Shown here: piece after piece, positions 1 to 10,830 of the stretch | Numbering within the stretch: the first letter of the stretch is position 1 | Layout of the letters: each line of letters starts with the position of its first letter | Assembly: GCA_033239125.1 (NCBI GenBank) | Contig: BSWB01000004.1 | Location: forward strand, 119,731,235-119,795,234 | DNA length: 64,000 nucleotides | Reading direction: 5' to 3' | Source of the DNA: Fagopyrum homotropicum | Lineage: Eukaryota > Streptophyta > Magnoliopsida > Caryophyllales > Polygonaceae | The notes under the pieces: generated by a model | The model's input: only the letters and a program-made list of their open reading frames with translations | What the model was told of the DNA's origin: nothing | Database searches by the model: none | Made by a program: the position numbers and the translations under genes

Positions 1-2698
1 GAACCTTTCCTTATAAGGTTACCCGATGAGAGTAGGGTTCGTGGTACTCGGGAGATTCACGATTGTCCTATCCACTTGGGAGGTCGTGACTGGCTAGCCG
101 ACTTTCACGTCATGCACTTAGTGCATGAGGAAGTCATACTCGGGATGGACTGGATGGACCGCCATAGAGTTGTTCTGGACGTCAGGAGGAGGACAGTGAC
201 GGTCACTACGGAGTCTGGACAGGAGGAAGTCTTTCGAGGGTGGGACCTCGGAAAGATAGGGACAATCATTAGTGCGGTCCGAGCCGCAAAGCTCATAGGT
301 CAGGGATGTGAGGCCTTCTGGTGTTACGCCATGAAGGAGGAGACGAGTTCATCATTAGCAGAGACCCCGGTAGCTTGTGAGTTCGAGGATGTCTTTGGCG
401 AGCCGCCTGGCTTACCACCACAGAGAAGCGTAGATTTTGGGATTGAGTTGGAGCCCGGCACGAGGCCGATTTCCAAGGCCCCATACCGCATGGCACCAGT
501 CGAGATGCTTGAGCTTAAGAAGCAACTCGAGGAGTTGGCAGAGAAGGGATTAATCCGACCCAGTGTGTCTCCCTGGGGTGCACCAGTCCTCTTCATCAGG
601 AAGAAGGACGGATCCATGAGGCTTTGTATCGACTATCGCGAGTTGAACAAAGTCACCGTCAAGATTAAGTACCCGCTGCCGCATATTGATGATTTGTTGG
701 ATCAGTTACAGGGAGCCACGGTGTTTTCACGTATCGACTTGAGGTCAGGATATCACTAGCTGAGAGTACGGGAAGAGGACATACCAAAGACAACATTTCG
801 GACCAGATACGGTCATTATGAGTTCGTGGTTATGCCTTTCGGGCTCACCAATGCTCCTGTTGTCTTCATGGAGTTGATGAATGGCATCTTCATTGACTTC
901 TTAGATCAGTTTGTTGTAGTTTTCATCGACGACATCTTAGTGTACTCCTGGAGTAGGGAGGAGCACGCCGGACACCTGAGGACGGTGTTGCGGGTCTTAC
1001 AGGATAGAGAGCTTTATGCTAAGCTCTCTAAGTGTGAGTTCTGGATGCCTGAGGTTTCCTTTCTTGGCCACATTGTCTCCGCCGAAGGAGTCAAGGTGGA
1101 CCCGGCAAAGATAGAGTCAGTTGCATCATGGCCGCCCCCTAAGACGGTCAAGGAGGTACGCAGTTTTCTAGGTCTGGCCGGATACTACTGTAGGTTTTGA
1201 AGGGTTTTTCTGTGATTGCCAGACCACTTACTTCCTTGTTAAGGAAGTCCATCAGATTTGCATGGACCGAGCCCTGTCAGCGGAGCTTTGAGGCGCTGAA
1301 GGAGAGATTGACTTCTGCTCCGGTGCTAGCACAACTAGAGGGCGTTGAGGACTTCGTCTTTTACAGTGATGCATCTAAGCTTGGATTGGGATGCGTCCTG
1401 ATGTAGAGGGGTAGGGTCATTGCGTATGCGTCTCGACAGCTGAAGACGTATGAGGAGAATTACCCTACCCACGACCTTGAGCTAGCTGCAGTTATTCATG
1501 CCTTGAAGATCTGACGTCATTACCTCTACGGGGCCACCTGTCAGATCTTCACAGACCACAAGAGTCTGAAGTACATATTCACTCAGCGGGAGTTGAATAA
1601 CCGCCAGAGGAGATGGCTAGAGCTGATTAAGGACTTTGACTTAGAGATCCTTTATCATATGGGGAAGGCGAATGTGGTCGCCGATGCCCTTAGTAGGAGG
1701 ACACCTCGCGAGACTGCGATTGCTAGATTGACTGTTCAAACCCAGTTGCAGAGAGATTTGATTTGGTTGGAGGTAGACTTCCGGTTTCCCGATACTGACG
1801 GGCATTTGTCAGCATTAGAGGTTTCACCGGATCTGACGGAGGAGATCCGGCAGAAACAGGAGGGTTGTCCAACACTGACGATGATCAGGGAGAGAATGTC
1901 CAGAGGGGAGGCACCACAGTTTGTTTTGGGTGCATATGGGATTTTGAGGCGCCAGGAGCGCATATGTGTACCCTCTGACAAAGAGTTGAGGCGGCGTATA
2001 CTGCAGGAGGCCCATTCTACACCTTACTCCGTCCACCCCGGCGCGAGTAAGATGTAGCAGGATATACGAAGATCTTATTGAGTGGGCGGGCTCAAGCCCG
2101 ACGTGGCTAGATATGTAGCCCAGTGTGCAACCTGTCAGCAGGTCAAGATTGAGCACCACAGGCCCAGATGAGAGCTCCAACCACTTCCGGTTCCACAGTG
2201 GAAGTGGGAGGACATTTCCATGGACTTCGTTACTGGCCTGAGGTTGAGTAGAAACTTTGAAGCGATATGGGTTGTAGTGGATCGGTTGACGAAGACGGCA
2301 CCATTCATTCCTATTAAGGAAACGTGGCCGGTGTCTCGTTTAGCCGAGGAGTTTACTCGACAGATTGTGAGGTTCCACGGAGTGCCGAGGACGATCATTT
2401 CAGATAGGGATGGGCGTTTTACCTCGAGGTTCTGGCAGCAGGTACATGCCGCCTTAGGGACGAGCTTACAGTTCACCACGGCATAGCATCCTCAGACGGA
2501 CGGGCAGTCCGAGAGGACTATTGAGACCCTTAAGGACATGTTGAGGGCATGTGGGCTTGATTGGGATCAGGTGTGGCCCGACCACCTTCCTTTGGTGGAG
2601 TTTTCTTATAACAATAGTTGGCACGCGACTATTGGGTTTGGATCCTTACGAGGCACTATATGGGTGGAGGTGTCGTACACCTTTGTGTTGGGATGAGC
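1..2698 (+). pseudogene. Tekay-1 chromovirus pol, 5' part (PR-RT-RNaseH-integrase), broken
   Basis: Left part of a Ty3/gypsy chromovirus polyprotein, open at the window edge. Seen in order: the end of an aspartic protease (ILGMDWM, about 140-165); reverse transcriptase with FIRKKDGSMRLCIDYRELN (about 590-650) and the catalytic FIDD motif (about 925); RNase H starting at FYSDASK (about 1360); the integrase zinc region with CATCQQ (about 2130); and integrase core pieces DFVTGL, ISDRDGRF and HPQTDGQSERT (2220-2520). The frame is broken by in-frame stops at 757-759, 1404-1406, 1512-1514, 2055-2057 and 2484-2486, with further stops between 2057 and 2220, a one-base loss near 1199 and a one-base gain near 2640. 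Most stops look like CAG to TAG or TGG to TGA. The frame is cut at 2698 by element A and resumes at 15947. The Tekay assignment rests on RT motifs, the chromodomain-like end and the tRNA-Met primer site of the related copy. No functional product is expected. Confidence 0.9.
2694..2698. repeat. Target site duplication of element A, left copy
   Basis: TGAGC stands immediately before the TG of the 5' LTR and again at 15942-15946 immediately after the CA of the 3' LTR. A perfect 5-bp duplication is the normal mark of gypsy integration. It shows that 2699-15941 entered as one unit into Tekay-1 pol. Confidence 0.95.
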
Positions 2699-2995
2699 TG
2701 TTAGCATGAAATATTGTGATATTTTAGGCACGTTTTCTAAACGTATTTGATTCATATTGATAGTCTTCGATTGAACTTTGTGCATATGTGAGCTAGTATT
2801 ACCTATATTGTCGATATGGATGTCTACACTAGTTCTATGTTGATTATAGGTGATTTGGAGCTATTTCCGAACGGAATCGAGCAAAGGAGAGTTGAGTTGA
2901 TATATCCATGGATTAGGAACGTTCTTTGGAAGCAATTTGGAGTCTTAGCTTGAGGAATGCACGAGTTTAGGGAAGAATCACATTCTTACCCTAAA

Positions 2996-3254
2996 CCACG
3001 CCCTAAAATACGGCCGTATCACAAACCACGTTCAGAATTACGGCCGTGGATTTGGAGTCAGAAATTCATGTTCATTCCAGGGGATTACACGGTCGTGGAA
3101 CATATGTTGCAAACCGTATTTGTTTCCACGCTCTAAATTACGGTCGTGGAACACTTCCACGACCGTGATCTTGGCAAATCTTTTCACCACACTTTGAAGC
3201 CACGATCTTTTAAAGATTGGGCCGGGCCGACATTTTGCCCTACACTATAAAAAG
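2996..3254 (+). promoter_or_regulatory. U3 palindrome array and TATA box of LTR A
   Basis: Five copies of ACGGYCGT lie at 3010, 3040, 3089, 3140 and 3159 (the last on the opposite strand), most inside longer inverted repeats of the type TTCCACG ... CGTGGAA. The TATA box TATAAAAAG is at 3246-3254, about 80-240 bp downstream. This geometry recurs in LTRs B, C and D. Acting as an enhancer with palindromic protein-binding sites is inference. Confidence 0.75.
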
Positions 3255-3812
3255 ACGGACGAAGCAAGATTCCGTCACCTTCGCTACCCCGTTTACCCTC
3301 ATTCATCGCCGCTTAGACGCGAAGACGCTTTGCTTAGCTTGCTTGGAAGCAATTGACATCTCTTTGAAGAGATCGAAGTTCGTGTTTGGAATTCCTCAAA
3401 TCTCGCACTTTTGGTGGAGATTGCTGTTGAGATCTCCGGATTGGCGGAAGATCGAAGTTCTTGGAAGATTTTGCAAGAAGATCTCTCTTCTTGATTAGGT
3501 TTGATTTGGAAAACGGATTGACATCCCGTTTTCTTTTCTTTCCTAGGATTACGATTGCTTGTTCTATTGTGAATCTTTTGACATTACTTGTTCTCTTTGT
3601 GACTTTGAGATTGAATTGAAGATTATTGAAAGTTCTTGAAAGTTTTCATCTTTTTATCTTTTAATTCTTGAATTGATATCAACATGACTGTTATTGGCTA
3701 AAAACCCTTAACAATTCTAAGGTGAAGGGTTGATAGTTGTGGCTTAGATGATGATAGATCGATCTCAAACAGATTAGACCCTGAGAGTTAGAGAAATATC
3801 GCCGACAACCCT

Positions 3813-3858
3813 GAATTACGGTCTGTTCTTGAGTCCACGGCCGTGGAACCTCAAGAAC
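3813..3858 (+). repeat. Inverted repeat in the LTR A leader
   Basis: GTTCTTGAG (3825-3833) and CTCAAGAAC (3850-3858) flank the palindrome CCACGGCCGTGG (3835-3846), forming a near-perfect 34-nt dyad in the transcript about 580 nt after the TATA box. The upstream stretch AATTACGGTCTGTTCTT (3814-3830) is the exact reverse complement of 11233-11249 in the leader of the env-like ORF. Confidence 0.85.
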
Positions 3859-4464
3859 TACCCGTGATTTACTTCAGTTTACGAATCTTGCTTTTACTTT
3901 AATTCAAAGTTAAAGATTTGCTTTAACTTAGTTTAGGCTTGCCTTTTCTAGGTGGTAGTGAAGCCTCAACAACCTCTACCTCGATTGTGAGTGTCACAAC
4001 CTCAATCGGTTAAGTTAGTCTTGATCCTTGGGTTATAAGTTTGGGTATTTGACACTAATTCTCGCCAATAGAATCCCTCTATATTGAGCCTCAACAACCT
4101 GTATAGAGAGTGCCTTGTAGGTGAGTTATATAAGGTTTTTGGAACTTCACCGTACGATTACCTTACATTAGTATACCTTTGCATATCTCAACTCTGTCTT
4201 TACATCATTAAGTATATCTTGAATCGATTGCCACAGCTGGACACCTGGATCTTTACGATTGTTGTTTTCCCAATAATTTGCAAAACTCCTATATTTACTT
4301 GCTTGATAATCTGCAATCGAGTTCGTTCCCCCCAAATCCCTGTGTTCGATACTCTGGAATTCTTGCTTAACTATATCGATCCGTACACTGCGGGTTCGCT
4401 GCTTGATTCTAGTTTTATAAATTTAAAACTTATTTGCACACACCTCTAGGGGCGAACAAGTTTT

Positions 4465-4483
4465 TGGCGCCGTTGCCGGGGAT
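4465..4483 (+). other. Primer binding site of element A (tRNA-Asp)
   Basis: TGGCGCCGTTGCCGGGGAT begins six bases after the LTR. It is complementary to the 3' end of plant tRNA-Asp(GTC) including CCA, as known for Athila and Calypso elements. Minus-strand DNA synthesis would start here. Confidence 0.92.
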
Positions 4484-4559
4484 TTGGTTTAGGCCGAATC
4501 CGGTAGCCGGTTGTCAAGCTTGGGAGCTTGCTCTCGTTATTTGATATCTCTTTGAGTGC

Positions 4560-7500
4560 ATGCGCAGGTCTAGGAACACCGCAGATCTCTTACCTCTTGA
4601 TCAAGAGCTAGAGAAAACCTTGAGGCAGAAGCGCAAGGAAAAGAAGATGGCCGAAGAACACGAACGTGATCTTCAAACGGAGTTGGCGGAGAAGGAAGCT
4701 CAACTCCGATGGAACGAGACTCTCCGCCAGGATGAGATGGATCGTCATCAATCTCAAATTAATGGCCTACAAGACATGATCTTCCAAATGAGGATAAAGA
4801 TGAGCGACCTTGAGAATAAGGGAAGCAAGAAGTCCTCAAGAAGGAGATCAAGGTCTAGAAGAAAAAGCCACTCATCCACCGATGATAGTGACTCTTCCAT
4901 GCCACCGTTAGAAGAGATTGATCCCACGATCAATATGAATCCTTTCCATCCACAAGGAGCTGCTAATCGCCGCATCCCACCTAGGAATGCAAGAGTCGAA
5001 CGTGTGGATAATGAGCCAAGAACTCTTGGCCAGCGGATGGATCCAACACAACAACCACGCCGCTTGGGTGTGAATTTTGATGCTGAAGATATGCAAGGGT
5101 TTAGCTTTAACCCTCAAGTTATCATTCTTGTTCGCCAAAGCCAATTTGGCGGTACAAGCGCTGAATCTCCACACCAACACTTGCAAAACTTTGAGTGTAT
5201 GATGGAGACGATGAGACCGAAGAATGCTACTACCAACAGCTATAAGCTCAAACCTTTCTTTTTCTCTTTGAAAGGGAAAGCGTTGTCATGGTATCAAGCT
5301 CTTCCCAATGGGAAACTAGGCACGTGGGAAGACCTTTCCGCGGAGTTTCTCACCAAATTCTTTCCGCCCTCCAAAACGGCGGAACTTAGAGGTAAGATTA
5401 ATGCTTTTTCCATGAGACCTAACGAAAGTTTGTTTCAATCTTGGGAAAGGTTTCAGGATTTACTCTTGGATTGCCCTCATCATGGCATATCCAAGCTTGC
5501 CTTGCTGGAAATCTACTACAAAGGGCTGGATGCGGGAACGCAATTCAACCTCCAATCCCTCTCATGTGGAACATTCATGGACATGAGAGAAGATGACGCT
5601 TGGGACTTCATTGAGAAGCAAGCAAGAGTCATAGAGAAGTATTCCCACCGGAAAGCGGAGGGAAATCGTGTGGAGCAAGGAGCGAAGCTCACACATGAAG
5701 CTCAAAATCAGATTTTCTCCTTCAACAATGAGATCAAAGAGTTGAAGGAGACTATCAAGACCAACTTCCCAAAGCAACAAGAGAAGGATGTTGGCTATTT
5801 GGGCAACAACAATGGCGGTGATAACACCAACCGCAACAACAATAACCGGAACAATAACCGGAATAACAATTGGAATGGAAACAACAACAACCGGAACAAC
5901 AACAATTGGAACAACAATCGGGGTTCAAACAACAACAATTGGCGCTCCAATCAACAAAATTCCGGTAACTCCTATCCCTCCAATTCTAATTCGCTAACTC
6001 CACCTTCCTCTTCCTCTACTCCTTTGAAAAGCCAGGGGCAATCATCTAATGGAGGAAACAATACGGGAAAGGAGAAGTCCGATCCCATGTTGGAAACAAT
6101 CTTGGGAAAGCTTCAAGGGTTGGAGAACCGCCTCAACAAGGTTGATGATCAAGTCTCAAAGGTTGACAAAGCTCAAAAAGTTTTGGAAAACCAATTGTTC
6201 AACCACGCGGAGGAAGTTCCTAGAAATCAAGGGAAACTTTCAGGAAAGACGGAGGACAACCCTAAGGGAAGGGTAATGGCGATTACAACTAGGAGCGGAG
6301 TGACTACCACCGATCCGCAGCCTACGTTCGTTGAAGTCCCCGTAGAGAAGGACAAGGGAAAGGGGAAGGAGAAGGAAGATGTCTATGTTCCTCCTCCAGC
6401 TTACAAACCTCCCCTACCGTTCCCTCAATCTAGAGCGCGAGCGCGCCTAGACAAACAATTCGGTAAGTTCATAGAACTCATGAGCAAGCTGCATATTAAT
6501 ATACCCTTCATTGATGCTATTGTAGGTATGCCGGCTTATGGCAAGTTCTTGAAGGAGCTTCTCTCTAACAAGAGGAAGCTAGAAGATTTCGGTGAGGTCA
6601 AGATGAGTTCGGATTCTTCGGATCTCATCAAGACTATGAAGGAGAAAATGCCCCCAAAGTTGAAGGATCCGGGGTCATTTTGCATTCCCATTGGAGTGGG
6701 AGATGTCACATACGACGCTTTATGTGACTTGGGAGCAAGTGTGAGCATCATACCACTTGCATTATGTAGGAAGATTGGTTTAGGCGATCCTAAACCGGTC
6801 AAGATGACGTTATACATGGCGGATCGATCCATCACTCGCCCCGTCGGTATTGTAGAAGACGTCCCGGTCAAGCTAGGTAAATTCTTTGTCCCTATTGATT
6901 TTGTCGTGCTTGACATTCCTGCAGATAGTCCGGTCCCGATCATACTCGGAAGACCGTTTCTTGCAACTTCCGGCTGCATGGTCGATTGCAAGAATGGGAG
7001 ACTCGCTTTTGATATTGGAGAAGAGAAGGTAGAGTTCGTTCTTTCCACTCTAGTAAAGGAGCCAATCTTTGATGAGGATATTTACGATATCCAAGATGAA
7101 GAAGGTTTGTCTAGGGAGGAGGTAAGTGCGATTCTCTTTAACGATCCTTTACAAAAGGTTATCACTATGAGTCTAACCAATGTAGGGGAAGAAGAAGAGT
7201 GCAAAGAGGAAATTGAAGCCTTAGAAGCACAAGAAGAGATGCATGAAGTGGAATTTGAAAAACTCCACGATGAGGCTGAGAATGTAAGAATCCACGGTCA
7301 TACCCTGTATTCCACGACCGTGGATTTCACAACCAAAATCGACCTCCATTCCAGGAAATTACACGGCCGTGGAACACATGGAGAGGCCGTAATTCTGACC
7401 GTGGAAGAGGGTGATCGACTTACTTCTTCAACTTCTTTTGATTCTTCTCCAAACCACTCAACAACCTTAGAAACTTCTAAGGAAACATCGGATGCCCCTC

Positions 7501-10433
7501 AAGGACCATTGGAAGCTCCGAAAGTGATGGAACTCAAACCACTTCCTACTCATCTAAGGTACGCTTTTCTTGGATCTAATTCTACCTTTCCGGTCATTGT
7601 TAGCTCCGAACTAAGCATAGATGAACATGAACAGCTCATGACAGTCCTTAGGAAACATAGAAAAGCCATAGGCTACACTATTGAGGACTTAGTAGGAATC
7701 AAACCCTCCTTATGTATGCACAAGATACTAATGGAGGAGGATTTTAGAACTTCAAGACAACCTCAAAGGCGGTTGAATCCGACAATGAAGGAGGTTGTCA
7801 AGAAGGAAATTCTTAAACTTCTTGATGCAGGTATCATCTACCCTATCTCCGATAGCAAATGGGTGAGTCCAGTTCAAGTAGTTCCGAAGAAGGGAGGAAT
7901 GACGGTCATCACCAACAAGAACAACGAACTCATTCCTACCTGAACCGTGATTGGATGGCGAATGTGCATAGACTACCGCAAGCTCAACAACGCAACGCGG
8001 AAGGATCACTTTCCATTGCCATTCATCGATCAAATGCTTGAAAGGTTAGCACAACATTCACATTTTTGCTACCTTGACGGTTATAGTGGTTTCTTTCAGA
8101 TTCCGATACATCCGGACGATTAGGAGAAGACCACATTCACGTGCCCTTGGCGTACGTTCGCTTATAGGAGAATACCGTTCGGGCTTTGCAACGCCCCAGC
8201 CACCTTTCAACGGTGTATGATGGCCATCTTCTCCGAGTACGTAGAGGAAATCATGGAAGTCTTCATGGACGACTTCTCCGTATACGGTTCTTCTTTTAAC
8301 GATTGTCTTTCTAACCTTTCTCTTGTTTTACAACGTTGTGAAGACACTAACCTAGTTCTTATTTGGGAGAAGTGTCAATTCATGGTTAAGGAAGGAATCG
8401 TATTAGGTCCCTTAGTCTCTAGTAGAGGGATAGAGGTAGACAAAGCTAAGATAGAGACCATAGAGAAACTTCCTCCCCCAATTTCGGTGAAAGGGATAAG
8501 AAGTTTCCTAGGACATGCTGGATTTTATAGACGCTTCATTAAGGACTTTTCTAAGATATCAAAACCTCTCACTAATCTATTGATGAAGGATGCAGTTTTT
8601 GAATTTTCGCAGGAATGTTTAGATGCGTTTAACACCATTCGGCAAGCTCTAATTTCAGCACCTATTATCCAACCCCCGGATTGGACTCTCCCCGTCGAGA
8701 TTATGTGCGATGCTAGTGACGTAGCTATTGGAGCTGTTCTTGGAAAACGAAAGGAAGGGCGAACCCATGCCATATACTACGCTAGCAAGACGCTAGACGA
8801 AGCTCAGCTCAACTACGCCACTACAGAAAAAGAGTTTCTACCCATTGTCTATGCTATTGACAAGTTTCGCTCTTACCTTGTAGGTGCAAAGATGATTGTC
8901 TACACGGATCATGTTGCGATCCGGTACCTCCTTGCGAATAAAGACGTGAAGCCAAGGCTAATTAGATGGATTCTTCTCCTACAAGAACTCGATCTTGAGA
9001 TCCGCGACAAGAAAGGTTCAGAAAATTCTGTTGCGGATCATTTGAGTCGCCTCACACATCTAGAGGACGACCATCTACCCATTGATGACTCCTTTCCGGA
9101 CGAACACCTACACATCATAGAGGAGTGCATCAACGAGATCTCCAAAGGTAACGAACCATGGTTTGCTGATTTTGTTAACTATTTGGTTTGCCAGGAGATA
9201 CCGCCCGGACTATCCTACGCACAAAGGAAGAAGTTCTTTAAGGACGTCCGGGAATACTATTGGAACGAGCCTCTCCTCTTTAAAAGAGGTCCGGATGGCA
9301 TCATACGGCGATGTGTGCCGGAAGATGAGATGCAAAGTGTCATCCGCCATTGTCATTCACTACCTTGGGGAGGACACGCTAGTTCGAACAAGACTAGCGC
9401 AAAGGTATTGCAATCTGGATTCTATTGGCCTACTTTATTTAGAGATGTGCAATCCTTTGTCTCTTGCTGCGATGCTTGTCAAAGAACAGGCAATATTTCT
9501 AGAAGGAACGAGATGCCCCTCAACAACATCCAAGAGGTGGAGATTTTCGACGTTTGGGGAGTCGATTTCATGGGACCATTCCCATCTTCTTGTTGAAACC
9601 AATACATACTATTGGCGGTAGACTACGTTTCTAGATGGGTAGAAGCAATTGCCTCTCCCACAAATGATGCCATGGTGGTGGTTAAGTTCTTCAACAAGAC
9701 CATCTTTCCGCGATTTGGAACACCAAGGACAATCATTAGTGACGGAGGTTCTCACTTCATAGCCCGTCGCTTTGAAGCTCTTCTAGCTAAGTATGGGGTT
9801 ACTCACAAGGTCGCTACCCCTTACCATCCACAAACAAGTGGACAAGTTGAGATCTCAAACAGGGAGATCAAGGGAATTCTAGAGAAGACGGTTTCAAGGA
9901 CTAGGAAGGATTGGTCCTTGAAACTAGATGATGCATTATGGGCGTACCGGACTGCATACAAGACTCCCATAGGAACCACACCATACAACCTTGTGTATGG
10001 GAAGTCTTGTCATTTGTCGGTAGAGCTGGAGCACAAAGCGTTTTGGGCTATCAAGTGGCTGAATTTTGGCATGAAAGAAGCGGGAGAGAAGCGTCTCCTA
10101 GACATCAACAAGCTGGATGAACTTCGCTTGAACGCCTATGAAAACGCTAAAATCTACAAGGAAAGAGCAAAGCGTTGGCATGATAAGCATATTATTCCAA
10201 AGGACTTCAAAGAAGGAGATCAAGTTCTCCTCTTCAATTCAAGACTTCGCCTCTTTCCAGGTAAGCTTAAATCCCGTTGGACCGGACCTTTTCTAATCAA
10301 ACGTATTTTCTCCCATGGTGCAGTTGAAGTATGGGGTGAAGCTAGCGGAAGTTTTAAGGTGAACGGTCAACGACTCAAGAAGTACACACCGGAACTCCAA
10401 GCTGAGGAGTTTGCGCCTACCGCACTCGAATAA
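4560..10433 (+). pseudogene. Gag-pol polyprotein of element A, three nonsense codons
   Basis: One frame of about 1957 codons from ATG 4560 to TAA 10431-10433, interrupted only by TGA 7941-7943, TAG 8121-8123 and TGA 9594-9596, with no frameshift. Gag: charged coiled-coil-like N-terminus, gag core with LSWYQALP and FQSWERFQDLLLDC (about residues 235-320), then an Asn/Arg tract (about 420-470) where a CCHC knuckle would be expected; none is visible. Protease: CDLGASVSIIPL (about 722) and IILGRPFLAT (about 797). RT: MCIDYRKLN, MPFGL-like IPFGLCNAPATFQ, and FMDD (about 1234). RNase H: MCDASDVAIGAVLG, TEKEF and YTDH. Integrase: HH-CC with CCDACQRT, then the core with VDFMGPF, ISDGGSHF and EISNREIKG. 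Intact copies would make capsid protein, mature it, reverse-transcribe and integrate the element. The stop at 7941 is CGA to TGA compared with element C. Confidence 0.93.
7285..7405 (+). repeat. In-frame palindrome array between protease and RT (element A)
   Basis: Within the open frame, CCACGGTCAT (7292), CCACGACCGTGG (7312) and CACGGCCGTGG (7362) occur with GGCCGTAAT and GACCGTGG behind them. 7350-7380 closely matches U3 at about 3075-3105, including CATTCCAGG before the palindrome. The palindrome is translated as HGRG. Elements C and B have the same array at the same protein position. Confidence 0.8.
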
Positions 10434-10474
10434 GTGCGAGAATGGTCTAGCTACGGACCTTAAACAAAGCGCTT

Positions 10475-10492
10475 CTTGGGAGGCAACCCAAG
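10475..10492 (+). other. Conserved stem-loop after the pol stop (element A)
   Basis: CTTGGG-AGGCAA-CCCAAG is a perfect 6-bp stem with a 6-nt loop, 42 nt after the pol stop. The same sequence is at 29474-29491 in element C (minus strand) and, with one stem mismatch, at 41828-41845 in B. Its function is unknown. The position suggests a role in ending gag-pol or in expressing the next ORF. Confidence 0.6.
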
Positions 10493-10677
10493 GTATTGCA
10501 TTTTCGTTTTTGTTTTCGATTCATAGTTTAGCTTAGAATAGACGTTTTCGCTTTATTTTGCCTCGATTTCTTCCGGTATGTTCGTGTTTTTGGTTGTAGG
10601 ATCAATGGAAAAGGAGAAAGGGAGAATAATGTCGAAGAAGGGCGACGAAATTTGGACTTTGAAGCTTTACAGAAGGT

Positions 10678-10830
10678 TGCACGGTCTAAATTACGGTCGT
10701 CATAGCTACAGTGGCCGTAATTCTCAAAAGCCTTTGAAAAATCACCAAAACCACGGGTCCGTACACTTCCACGGCCGTGGAACACCCCGACAGACCGTGA
10801 TTTTCAAAATTTTGCCTGCGACTATATAAG
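10678..10830 (+). promoter_or_regulatory. Putative internal promoter of the env-like ORF (element A)
   Basis: Palindrome half-sites and full sites (ACGGTCGT 10693, GGCCGTAAT 10711, CCACGGCCGTGG 10769, ACCGTGAT 10794) are followed by the TATA box TATATAAG at 10823-10830, 430 nt before the ATG at 11260. The same order and spacing occur in C (29133-29290, minus strand) and B (42030-42186). Promoter activity is inferred from motif and geometry only. The alternative is that the env-like ORF is expressed from a spliced LTR transcript. Confidence 0.6.

Larger units (their letters stand above)
2699..4458 (+). repeat. 5' LTR of element A
   Basis: 1760 bp, ending directly before the primer site. U3 carries a palindrome array at 2996-3170 and a TATA box at 3246-3254. 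The transcribed leader contains a strong inverted repeat at 3825-3858. Two small ORFs inside it (3217-3498 and 4084-4449) recur at the same positions in the 3' LTR. I treat them as non-coding LTR sequence. Confidence 0.95.

Noticed and set aside
3010..3166. Palindrome arrays considered as a CRISPR array
   Set aside because: Repeats are short, unevenly spaced and variable, there are no cas genes, and the context is a plant retrotransposon.
3217..4449. ORFs at 3217-3498 and 4084-4449 repeated exactly at 14700-14981 and 15567-15932
   Set aside because: They lie inside the two LTRs of element A. The repetition is the LTR, not a gene pair, and the products have no recognisable domain.
4465..4483. 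tRNA-like sequence considered as a tRNA gene
   Set aside because: Only the 3' end of tRNA-Asp is matched, in complement, directly after an LTR. It is a primer binding site.
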